Shown here: in pieces, positions 45,808-53,891 of the stretch | Position numbering within the stretch: position 1 is the first letter of the stretch | How the letters are laid out: each line of letters starts with the position of its first letter | Origin: Micromonospora sp. R77 | GTDB taxonomy: Bacteria; Actinomycetota; Actinomycetes; Mycobacteriales; Micromonosporaceae | Length of the DNA: 64,000 bases | Direction of reading: 5' to 3' | Assembly (NCBI RefSeq): GCF_022747945.1 | Contig: NZ_JALDST010000001.1 | Span: 1,550,001 to 1,614,000 of the forward strand | Position numbers and translations under genes: made by a program | Notes under the pieces: generated by a model | What the model was told of the DNA's origin: nothing | Database searches by the model: none | Seen by the model: the letters and a program-made list of their open reading frames with translations, nothing else

Positions 45808-47163
45808 GTGCAGGACATCCTCGAAGCGATCATGGCGGCGGAGGGCTCGGCGCAGCCGGAGCGGGAACTCGCCGGCCTCGCCGGCCTGCCGGTACCGGAG
45901 AGCTACCGCGGCGTGGTCGTCCGCGCGGAGGACACCCGGATGTTCGACGGGATGGCCACCCGCGACAAGGACCCGCGCAAGGCGCTGCACGTCCAGGAGG
46001 TGCCCACCCCGGAGCTCGCCCCGGGCGAGGCCCTGGTCGCGGTGATGGCCAGCGCCATCAACTACAACACGGTCTGGACCAGCATCTTCGAGCCGATGTC
46101 CACCTTCAAGTTCCTCCAGCGCTACGGCCGGCTCTCCGAGCTGACCCGCCGGCACGACCTGCCGTACCACGTGGTCGGGTCGGACGCGGCCGGCGTGGTG
46201 CTGCGGACCGGGCCGGGCGTGACGAAGTGGAAGGCCGGCGACGAGGTGGTCGCGCACTGCCTCTCCGTCGAGCTGGAGGACTCGGCCGGCCACGACGACA
46301 CCATGCTCGACCCGCAGCAGCGGATCTGGGGCTTCGAGACCAACTTCGGCGGCCTCGCCGAGCTGTGCGTCGTCAAGGCCAACCAGCTGATGCCGAAGCC
46401 GCGCCACCTGAGCTGGGAGGAGGCCGCCAGCCCGGGGCTGGTCAACTCCACCGCGTACCGGCAGCTGGTCTCGCACCACGGGGCCAACATGAAGCAGGGC
46501 GACGTGGTGCTGATCTGGGGCGCCTCCGGCGGCCTGGGCGGCTACGCCACCCAGATGGCGCTCAACGGCGGGGCGATCCCGGTCTGCGTGGTCTCCTCGC
46601 CGGAGAAGGCCGAGCTGTGCCGGTCGATGGGCGCCGAGCTGGTCATCGACCGCTCCGCCGAGGGCTTCCGGTTCTGGAAGGACGAGCAGACCCAGGACCA
46701 GGACGAGTGGCGCCGCTTCGGCGAGCGGATCCGGGAGCTGACCGGCGGCGAGGACCCGGACATCGTCTTCGAGCACCCCGGCCGGGAGACCTTCGGCGCC
46801 AGCGTCTATGTCGCGAAGAAGGGTGGCACCATCGTCACCTGCGCCTCCACCAGCGGCTTCATGCACCAGTACGACAACCGCTATCTCTGGATGCACCTCA
46901 AGCGGATCGTCGGCAGCCACTTCGCCAACTACCACGAGGCCTGGCAGGCCAACCGGCTCGTCGCGCTGGGCCAGATCCACCCGACGGTGTCCAAGACCTA
47001 TCCGCTGGAGCAGACCGGCCAGGCCGCGTACGAGGTGCACCGCAACGCGCACCAGGGCAAGGTCGGGGTCCGCTGCCTCGCCCCGACCGACGGTCTCGGC
47101 GTACGGGACACCGGGCTGCGCTCCCGGCACGAGACGGCGATCAACCGGTTCCGGGGCCACTGA
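45808..47163 (+). CDS. ccr: crotonyl-CoA carboxylase/reductase
   Basis: 451 residues of the medium-chain reductase family enzyme that converts crotonyl-CoA, NADPH and CO2 to ethylmalonyl-CoA. Seen: the CO2-pocket segments INYNTVW, GFETNFGG and HFANYHEAW; NADPH-binding LIWGASGGLGGYATQMAL; and the ccr-specific insert FWKDEQTQDQDEWRRFGERI. GTG 45808 is chosen: GGGAGGG sits four bases before it and VQDILEAIMAAEG is the family N-terminus, while ATG 45757 adds 17 unlike residues. Central gene of the pathway; preceded by an acyl-CoA operator. Confidence 0.95.
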   Translation: MQDILEAIMAAEGSAQPERELAGLAGLPVPESYRGVVVRAEDTRMFDGMATRDKDPRKALHVQEVPTPELAPGEALVAVMASAINYNTVWTSIFEPMSTFKFLQRYGRLSELTRRHDLPYHVVGSDAAGVVLRTGPGVTKWKAGDEVVAHCLSVELEDSAGHDDTMLDPQQRIWGFETNFGGLAELCVVKANQLMPKPRHLSWEEAASPGLVNSTAYRQLVSHHGANMKQGDVVLIWGASGGLGGYATQMALNGGAIPVCVVSSPEKAELCRSMGAELVIDRSAEGFRFWKDEQTQDQDEWRRFGERIRELTGGEDPDIVFEHPGRETFGASVYVAKKGGTIVTCASTSGFMHQYDNRYLWMHLKRIVGSHFANYHEAWQANRLVALGQIHPTVSKTYPLEQTGQAAYEVHRNAHQGKVGVRCLAPTDGLGVRDTGLRSRHETAINRFRGH

Positions 47164-47252
47164 TCCGACCGGGTGACCCCGGCGTGACCATTGCGGTGAG
47201 CGGGCCAATCCCTTTCCACCGCACCGGGAGACCATTCGAGTGAGTCGGCGAC

Positions 47253-47286
47253 AAAGGGCCGCGGGGCAGGTCCCCGCGGCCCTTTT
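47253..47286 (+). terminator. rho-independent terminator of ccr
   Basis: AAAGGGCCGCGGGG pairs perfectly with CCCCGCGGCCCTTT (loop 5 nt) and is followed by TTTT. It also shields the next gene from ccr read-through. Confidence 0.8.
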
Positions 47287-47443
47287 CCCGGTCACCCGGA
47301 GTATCGACCGACCCGCCCGGGAGCTGCCAAGATCGCCGTTCGGTCCGGTCCCGGCGGGCATGGTGAGTTGACCATGTAATGAGGACACGAAAGCTCCGGA
47401 CCGCTCTTGCGAAGCACCCCGGGGGGTCTGGGAGTATGTCCCA

Positions 47444-48697
47444 ATGCCCCAGCAGCAGTCCTCCCCTCTTGCGTTCTTCGATAACGCGAACTCGCAGCCC
47501 GATTTCACCGTTGGCCTGCGCGGCTACAACACCGGTCAGGTCGATGACTTCATCGGTCGGCTGACCGCCGCGCTGACCCAGTCCGAGCAGGCCCGCGCCG
47601 AGGCCGAGCAGCGGATGAACGACGCCCAGCGTCGGCTCCGGCAGGCCGAGCAGCGGCAGAGCGGGCTGGAGCAGAAGCTCGCCGACACCAACAAGCAGCT
47701 CGAGGAGAACAGCCGGCCCACCCTCTCCGGCCTCGGCACCCGGGTCGAGCAGATCCTCCGGCTGGCCGAGGAGCAGGCCAACGACCACCGCAACGAGGCC
47801 AAGCGGGAGTCGGAGGGCATCCTCTCCGCCGCCCGCCTCGAGGCCCGCGAGATCACCGACAAGGCGCGCGCCGAGGCGGCCGCCATGAAGGCCACCGCCG
47901 AGCGGGAGGCCGGCAACGTCCGGACCACCGCCGAGCGGGAGGCCGCCGAGGTCCGGGTGCAGGCCCGCCGCGAGGCCGACACGCTGCGCGCCGACGCCGA
48001 CCGGGAGACCAAGCAGCTGCGTACGGTCACCGCGCACGAGGTGGCCGAGCTGAAGTCCACCGTCGAGCGTGAGGTCGCCACCCTCCGGGCCACCGCCGAG
48101 CGGGAGATCACCCAGCAGCGGGCGAAGGCCGCCCGGGAGGCCGAGGAGAAGCGCGCCGAGGCGACCAAGCTGCTCACCGACGCCCGCGACAAGCGCGACA
48201 AGGACCTCCAGGCCCTGGAGCTCCAGCTCGCCGAGCGGCGGGAGAAGGCCGAGCGCGAGGAGTCGGAGCGGCACGCCGCCCAGGTCGCGCAGACCCAGAA
48301 GCTGGTCGGCGAGGCCGAGCAGCGGGCCCGGGCCGCCCAGGAGCGGGCCAAGGAGATCGAGCAGCGGGCCGAGGCCCGCCGGGTCGAGTCGGAGCGCACC
48401 GCCAACGAGACGGTCGAGAAGGCCAAGGCGCTGGCCGAGAAGACCCTCAACGAGGCCAAGGCCGAGTCGCAGCGCCTGCTCAGCGAGGCCCGCACCGAGG
48501 CCGAGCTGACCACCCAGGCCGCCCGCCGCGAGGTCGAGGACCTCACCCGGCAGAAGGACGCGGTCACCTCCCAGCTCGGCCAGATGCTCTCCGGTCTCGC
48601 CGGCATCGTGCCGGGCGTCCCGGCGGCCCCGGCCAAGGCCGAGCCGGCCAAGGCGGAGGGTACCGAGAAGCGGGTCGCCGCCGAATCCGCCAGCTGA
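47444..48697 (+). CDS. filP: FilP-like DivIVA-domain coiled-coil protein
   Basis: 417 residues. The N-terminus (~15-75) is DivIVA/Wag31-like (FTVGLRGYNTGQVDDFIGRLTAALTQ), then SGLGTRVEQILRLAEEQANDHRNEAKRE. Residues 151-238 form eight 11-residue units of TAEREAAEVRV type (a hendecad coiled coil), followed by further coiled coil and a C-terminal MLSGLAGIVPGVP region. This layout matches actinobacterial FilP (often annotated cellulose-binding protein), a polar-growth cytoskeletal filament. GGGAG lies 9 bases before the ATG. The next gene is a paralogous, longer coiled-coil protein; in Streptomyces filP and scy lie beside mce and thiolase, as here. Confidence 0.85.
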   Translation: MPQQQSSPLAFFDNANSQPDFTVGLRGYNTGQVDDFIGRLTAALTQSEQARAEAEQRMNDAQRRLRQAEQRQSGLEQKLADTNKQLEENSRPTLSGLGTRVEQILRLAEEQANDHRNEAKRESEGILSAARLEAREITDKARAEAAAMKATAEREAGNVRTTAEREAAEVRVQARREADTLRADADRETKQLRTVTAHEVAELKSTVEREVATLRATAEREITQQRAKAAREAEEKRAEATKLLTDARDKRDKDLQALELQLAERREKAEREESERHAAQVAQTQKLVGEAEQRARAAQERAKEIEQRAEARRVESERTANETVEKAKALAEKTLNEAKAESQRLLSEARTEAELTTQAARREVEDLTRQKDAVTSQLGQMLSGLAGIVPGVPAAPAKAEPAKAEGTEKRVAAESAS

Positions 48698-48866
48698 GCA
48701 CCACCCGCAGCGGGGCATGAGCCACGGCGCGGGGTGACACCGGGTGACCGGTGGATCCCCGCGCCGTCATGCGTTCCCGGGTCCGTTACGTCGCATCAGT
48801 GAAGTAGCTCCCAACAGGGCCGTCCGTATCGCCCCAGCAGAGCCGGATGCGTGTGAGGATGGGGGC

Positions 48867-50903
48867 ATGTCGCACGGCGAGGAACTGTTCGCTCTCTCCG
48901 GGGACGTGACCACGGAGCCCAGCTTCGAGTCCGCTCTGAAGGGGTACGCGAAACGACAGGTCGACCGGTACGTCGCTCGCGCGGAACACGAGATCGCAAC
49001 CCTCACCGCCGAGCGGGAGCAGGCGTACACCCAGATCCACAAGCTGGCCGGGCAGGTCGAGGTGCTGCAACGCGACCTCGCCCAGGTGCGCAAGCAGGTG
49101 GGCGTGGTGGACCGGGCCTCGTTCCGGCATCTCGGGCCCCGGGTGGAGCAGATTCTCGCGATGGCCGAGGAGCAGGCCGACGACATCGTGGCCGCCGCCA
49201 ACGAGGAGATCGAGGCACGCCGGGCCGCCGCCGAGCACATCATCGCCGAGGCCCGGGAGCAGGCCGCCCAGGCCCTCAAGGACTTCGAGATCGCCCTCGC
49301 CGCCCGGCGGGCCGAGGAGGAGCGGCACACCGCCGCCCGCAAGGCCGAGGCGGAGTCCACCCTCAAGGCCGCCAAGGAGCAGGCCGGCAAGCTCCGCAAG
49401 GACGCCGCCGACGAGGCGACCGCCCTGCGCCGGACCGCCCAGGAGGCGCTGGCCAAGGCGCAGCAGGAGGCCACCCAGCTCCGGGACACCGCCAAGGAGA
49501 TCCACGCCCGCGCCCAGCAGGAGTCCGCCCGGCTGCGCGAGGCGGCCAAGGAGGCACTCGCCAAGGCCCAGCAGGAGGCCACCCAGCTCCGCGAGGCGGC
49601 CAAGGAGGTGCACGCCAAGGCCCAGCAGGAGGCGAAGCGGCTCACCGACTCCGCCGCCGAGGCCGGCCGGGCCACCCACGCCAAGGCGCTCCAGGAGGCC
49701 AAGAAGATCGTCGACGACGCGGAGGAGGCGGCGAAGGCCACCCGCGGCCGGGCCCGGACCGAGGCCAACCGGCTGACGACCGAGGCCGCCGAGGCCGGCA
49801 AGCGCAACCGGGCCGAGGTCGAGGCGTACGTCCAACGGATGCGGAGCGAGACCGAGGCGTACGTGCAGCAGGCCCGGGCGCAGACCCAGCAGGAGCTGGG
49901 CGCCTGGCGGGCCGGGGTGGAGCAGGAGGTCAACTCCCGGCGGGAGGCGGCCGACAAGGAGCTGGCCCAGCGCCGCGCCGCCGCCGAGCAGGAGTTCGCC
50001 AAGCGCCGCGACGAGCTGGACAAGCAGCACAGCACCCGGCACGCCGAGCTGGAGAAGCTGCACACGAGCCGGCAGGCCGAGTTGGAGCAGGCGTACACGG
50101 CCCGCCGGCACGAGATCGAGCAGGGGGCCGAGGCGATCCGCCAAGCCGCCGAGGCCGACGCGACGACCCTGCGGCAGCGGGCCGAGGACGAGTCCGCCGA
50201 GCTGCTGCGCCGGGCCGAGGCCGAGGCGGGCGACCGGCGCCGCAAGGCCGACGAGCACGTCGCCGCGTCCCGCCGCCAGTTCGAGGAGTACGCGGCCACC
50301 ACGCAGCAGCACCTGGCCACCACCCAGCAGCACCTTGCCGCCACCCAGCAGGAGGTGGCCGCCGGCCGGCAGCAGCTCGCCCAGGTGATGCTGGAGATCG
50401 CCCAGGCCCAGCAGGAGCTGGCCGACCTGCGGACCGAGACGTGGAAGTCCCGGCAGGAGTCGGACGAGCTCCAGCGCAGACTGGCCGAGCTCCAACTCCA
50501 GGGGACCACCGGGAAGCCCGGTGCCGGCCTCGCGGCCACTCCCGTCTCGGCGGACGGCGTCGGCAGGAAGGCGGGCACCGGGACCAAGGAGCCCGCCACC
50601 GGGGCGAAGGAGCCGGTCACCGCGACCAGGGAGGCCACCGGGAAGGAGACCGGCGCCGCGGCGCCGGTCGCCGACGCGGGGAAGGCGCGGCCGGTCGGCG
50701 AGCCGGTGACCACGATGGACGGCGCCGGCGCGACCGCCGGGGTGGACGGTGAGCCGACGGTGGCCGCCGTGCCCGGTGAGGGCGGCCGGGGCGCCACTCC
50801 CACGAAGATCACCAGCACCGGTGAGAACGGCAAGCGGCCGACGAAGCCCACCGTCGACGAGCGCAGCGCCAAGCCGAGCACCGTCACCGTCGAGTCCGAC
50901 TGA
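48867..50903 (+). CDS. Scy-like long coiled-coil protein
   Basis: 678 residues. The N-terminus (FESALKGYAKRQVDRYVARAEHEIATLTAERE) is DivIVA-like and HLGPRVEQILAMAEEQADD parallels the block in the preceding FilP-like protein. The middle carries 17-residue repeats (AKAQQEATQLRDTAKEI, RAQQESARLREAAKEAL, AKAQQEATQLREAAKEV), three of which make the 51-residue period described for Scy. Long Glu/Gln/Arg coiled coil follows to ~590, then a disordered Gly/Thr/Val tail. Predicted cytoplasmic, polar-growth scaffold. GTGAGGATGGG precedes ATG 48867. Shorter than the ~1300-residue Scy of Streptomyces, so orthology is tentative. Confidence 0.85.
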   Translation: MSHGEELFALSGDVTTEPSFESALKGYAKRQVDRYVARAEHEIATLTAEREQAYTQIHKLAGQVEVLQRDLAQVRKQVGVVDRASFRHLGPRVEQILAMAEEQADDIVAAANEEIEARRAAAEHIIAEAREQAAQALKDFEIALAARRAEEERHTAARKAEAESTLKAAKEQAGKLRKDAADEATALRRTAQEALAKAQQEATQLRDTAKEIHARAQQESARLREAAKEALAKAQQEATQLREAAKEVHAKAQQEAKRLTDSAAEAGRATHAKALQEAKKIVDDAEEAAKATRGRARTEANRLTTEAAEAGKRNRAEVEAYVQRMRSETEAYVQQARAQTQQELGAWRAGVEQEVNSRREAADKELAQRRAAAEQEFAKRRDELDKQHSTRHAELEKLHTSRQAELEQAYTARRHEIEQGAEAIRQAAEADATTLRQRAEDESAELLRRAEAEAGDRRRKADEHVAASRRQFEEYAATTQQHLATTQQHLAATQQEVAAGRQQLAQVMLEIAQAQQELADLRTETWKSRQESDELQRRLAELQLQGTTGKPGAGLAATPVSADGVGRKAGTGTKEPATGAKEPVTATREATGKETGAAAPVADAGKARPVGEPVTTMDGAGATAGVDGEPTVAAVPGEGGRGATPTKITSTGENGKRPTKPTVDERSAKPSTVTVESD

Positions 50904-51024
50904 TTTCGCCGACCCTCGGCCTGCCGAAGACCGGTCGAGGGCTCGGGCCGCCAGGTCGACGGAGGCCGCCCTCGGGCTCATCCTCCGCGAGGGGGTCCTC
51001 CCCCGGCAGGAGTCCCGCTGAGCC

Positions 51025-51834
51025 TCAGCCGGCCTGGCGCTGCTGCGGCCCGGGGACCGGGGTGTCCGCGAAGGAGGCGACCGTCCGGTCCGCGTACGCG
51101 CTGACGTCGCCGGTCTCCACCGGGCCGTCCCAGGTGGTCGGCAGGGGCACCGGCACCGCCGGGTTGACCCGGCGGACGATCTCGTCGAGCACGGTCTCCG
51201 CGTCGCCGACCCAGAGGTGCTTGGCACCGGGCACCCCGACCACCTCGGCCTGCGGCACCGCCGCGAACCGCTCCCGCGCCTCGTCGGGGCGCAGGTAGTC
51301 GTCGAACTCGGGCACCAGCGCGGTGAGCGGCTTGCCGCTGGAGGCCCACTGGGTCAGGTCGTCCGGCGCGGAGTAGCGCAGCGGCGGGGAGAGCAGGATC
51401 GCGCCGGCCACCGCCGGGTCGCAGCCGTACTTCAGGGTCAGGTCGGTGCCGAACGACCAGCCGACCAGCCAGATGTTCGGCAGCTCGGCGAACTCCGCGT
51501 ACTCGATGGCGGCGGCGACGTCGAAGCGCTCGCCGACCGCGTTGTCGAAGGCGCCCGCGCTGGTGCCGCGGACGCTGCTGGTGCCCCGGGTGTTGAACCG
51601 GAGCACGGCCAGGTCGGCCAGGGCGGGCAGCCGCCAGGCCGCCTTGCGGAACACGTGGCTGTCCATCATCCCGCCGTGGGTGGGCAGCGGGTGCAGGCAG
51701 ACCAGGGTGCCGGCGGGCTCCCGGTCCAGCGGCCGGGCCAGCTCACCGACCAGCGTCAGCCCGTCGGCGGTGTGCAGCTCGATGTCCTCCCGGTGACCGG
51801 GCAGGATCGTCGACGCGCGGATCGGTGTGCTCAC
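51025..51834 (-). CDS. alpha/beta hydrolase
   Basis: 269 residues with an alpha/beta hydrolase fold: substrate lid region DIELHTADGLTLVGELARP, LVCLHPLPTHGGMMDSHVFRK with the oxyanion loop, LRFNTRGTSS, nucleophile elbow WLVGWSFGTDL (Ser), VPEFDDYLRPDE and KHLWVGDAETVLDEI with the His. It resembles the YfhR/BAAT-like group acting on small esters or peptides, probably cytoplasmic. GTG 51834 is used, GTG 51855 is an alternative. Alone between the scy-like gene and a small zinc-ribbon protein. Confidence 0.87.
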   Translation of the reverse strand: MSTPIRASTILPGHREDIELHTADGLTLVGELARPLDREPAGTLVCLHPLPTHGGMMDSHVFRKAAWRLPALADLAVLRFNTRGTSSVRGTSAGAFDNAVGERFDVAAAIEYAEFAELPNIWLVGWSFGTDLTLKYGCDPAVAGAILLSPPLRYSAPDDLTQWASSGKPLTALVPEFDDYLRPDEARERFAAVPQAEVVGVPGAKHLWVGDAETVLDEIVRRVNPAVPVPLPTTWDGPVETGDVSAYADRTVASFADTPVPGPQQRQAG

Positions 51835-51900
51835 CGTCCCAGTCTCGCGCGTCACCGCCCGCGCCGCCCGCCCGGGCGGAAACCGGGTGATCCAGATCGC

Positions 51901-52227
51901 TCAGCCGTGCCGGGGAGCGCCCCGACCGCGCTGGATCACCGGCCCGCGCCGGTCCCGGGCCCGCCAGCAGCCGCTGTGCCAGTGCCGCCGGTCGGTGAGG
52001 TCACCCCGGTCGTCCGCCGGCCAGGCCACCAGGTGCGGCACGCCGGGGCGGATCTCCTGGTCACAGCCGGGACAACGGTACGTCTTGGTCGACGCCCCGC
52101 CGCTGATCCCGCGTACCTGCCAGTCGCCGTCGCGCCACTGCTGCACGGTGGGCACGCCCTGGCGGGCCCGGTCGGAGTCCAGCTGGGTGGTCTCGTCCCG
52201 GCGGGGGCGGTTGCGACGGGGGCTCAC
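51901..52227 (-). CDS. small zinc-ribbon-like protein
   Basis: 108 residues, basic N-terminus (SPRRNRPRRDE), then a likely zinc site: YRCPGCDQEIRPGVPHLVAW followed by RRHWHSGCWRARD (CxxC...HxxHxxC pattern). Widespread but uncharacterised in actinobacteria; I give no function. GTG 52227 is chosen by the family-like start; GTG 52233 is also possible. Confidence 0.75.
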   Translation of the reverse strand: MSPRRNRPRRDETTQLDSDRARQGVPTVQQWRDGDWQVRGISGGASTKTYRCPGCDQEIRPGVPHLVAWPADDRGDLTDRRHWHSGCWRARDRRGPVIQRGRGAPRHG

Positions 52228-52296
52228 GGTCACCAAGCGTACGGGCCGGCGGCGGGACCGGCCCGGGTCGGGCGGGTCCCGCCGAGGCGGCTGGCG

Positions 52297-53359
52297 TCAA
52301 CCCCAGGTCTCCGGGCGGGTCGGGTCGCCGGCCACCTGCGCGCCGGCCAGGACGGCCGCCGCGTCCAACTCGGTGAAGCCGGGGGTCGGCCAACCGTACT
52401 CGGCCGTGAGGCGTGCCTTCGGGAAGCCGAGCAGCTCCAGCCGCTTGAGGTCACCCAGGGCGTACCGGACGGCCGGCCGCCCGTTGATGGCGGTGTCCCC
52501 CTTCCTCGGCGAGTCGGCCAGGCCGACCGCGTACCGGTAGGTGACGCCCATCCGCTCCTCGGCGGGGCCGGTGATGGTGAACCGGGCGGTCAGCAGGTTC
52601 GGGAAGGTGCTCGCGTCGACCGCGCAGGCGGTGACGTGCGCGCCGGCCGGCAGGGAGCTCAGCCGCAGCGGCCCGCCGCAGCGCCGGGCCTCGGTCAGCC
52701 GGAGCGCACCGGCCACGGCGCGCAGACCCGCGTCGTCGGACGCCCGAACGGTGGCGCGGGCGTACACCCCGGGGGCGGGGCGCCACAACCGGACCTGGAG
52801 CGCCCCGCCGTCGCCGGCCACCTGGACCCGCCGACCGTCGAACGCCGAGTCGAGGGCCAGCCGGGACACGTCCACCGGCATCCCGTCGAGGCTGTACCGC
52901 CGCAGCGCCGTCGCCGAACGGGCCAGCTCCAGGGTGACCGGCTGCCCCACGCCGAGGTCGAGCCGGACCGCCTCCACCTCCTGCTCGACCTGCCAGGCCA
53001 GGTAGCGGCCCTTGGCGGGGGCGATGCCGAAGTGCAGCACCCCCGGGTCGGTGCCGACCACCTGCGGTGCGGCGGCGGCCCCGGCGCGGCCGGGAACACC
53101 GGTGGCACCGGGTTCGGCGCGGCCGGGGTCACCGGCCCGGCTCCGGTGCGCAGCCGGTCCACGCCGGGCAGCCCCGGGCCGGCGGTCAGGCCGGCCCCGA
53201 GCACCGCCACCAGCGCGAGGCCGCCGCCGGCCACGGCGAGCCGCCGGTGCCGCCGGGCCGCCCGCCGGCCACCGCCCGCGCGGTGAGCCGGTCGATGTCC
53301 ACCGGGCGCTCGGCGCGCTCCCGCAGGGTACGAAGGATCTGCTGGTCGAGGTCGGTCAC
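52297..53359 (-). pseudogene. ECF-sigma-linked membrane protein (anti-sigma-like), two frameshifts
   Basis: Three frames make one product of ~354 residues. Part 1: TDLDQQILRTLRERAERPVDIDRLTARAVAGG. Part 2: a transmembrane segment (LAVAGGGLALVAVLGAGL) and Pro-rich linker. Part 3: an extracytoplasmic domain from VGTDPGVLHFG to the end. The frames break in C runs 53261-53263 and 53079-53082, each repaired by one base. It begins inside the sigma gene stop (GTGA overlap) and so forms an operon with it; the layout (short cytoplasmic part, one span, outer domain) suits an anti-sigma or sensor partner, but I see no zinc-type anti-sigma motif. Confidence 0.7.
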
Positions 53360-53850
53360 GGCCGGCTCCCGTGGGTCATCGGGGCGCCGACGCGCTCCCG
53401 GAGATGGGCGAGCGCCCGCATCGCGTGGGTGCGGACGGTGACCGGGGAGCAGTCGAGGATCTGCGCGATCGTCGGGTCGTCGAGGTCCTCGTAGTAGCGC
53501 AGCACCAGCACGGCGCGCTGCCGGTCGGGCAGGCCGAGGATGAGCCGCCACAGCTCGTCCCGCTCGACCGTCTCGTCGTCGAGGTGGCCGCGCTGCGCCC
53601 GGTCCTCGAACGTGGCGGTGGCCACCTCACGGCTGGACCGGCGCCGCCACCACGAGGCGTTCGCGTTGACCAGCATCCGCCGGACGTAGACGTCGGGCCG
53701 GTCGGCCCGGTCGATCTTCCGCCAGTGCACGTACGCGCGGGCCAGCACGTCCTGGGTCAGGTCCTCGGCCCGGTGCTCGTCGCCGGTCAGCAGCCGGGCC
53801 AGGCGGATCAGGGCCGGGCCGCGGCTGCCGACGTACTCCTCGAAGGTCAC
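53356..53850 (-). CDS. ECF RNA polymerase sigma factor, SigE-like family
   Basis: 164 residues with sigma2 (FEEYVGSRGPALIRLARLLTGDEHRAEDLTQDVLARAYVHWRKI) and sigma4 (LGLPDRQRAVLVLRYYEDLDDPTIAQILDCSPVTVRTHAMRALAHLRE) domains of an SigE-type extracytoplasmic function sigma factor. GTG 53850; no clear ribosome site. Its 3' end overlaps the membrane partner gene by 4 bp. Signal unknown. No promoter of the ECF -35/-10 kind was recognised nearby. Confidence 0.92.
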   Translation of the reverse strand: MTFEEYVGSRGPALIRLARLLTGDEHRAEDLTQDVLARAYVHWRKIDRADRPDVYVRRMLVNANASWWRRRSSREVATATFEDRAQRGHLDDETVERDELWRLILGLPDRQRAVLVLRYYEDLDDPTIAQILDCSPVTVRTHAMRALAHLRERVGAPMTHGSRP

Positions 53851-53891
53851 ACCCTCATGACGCCGTCACCGGCGTGCGGCGTTGACCCGGG

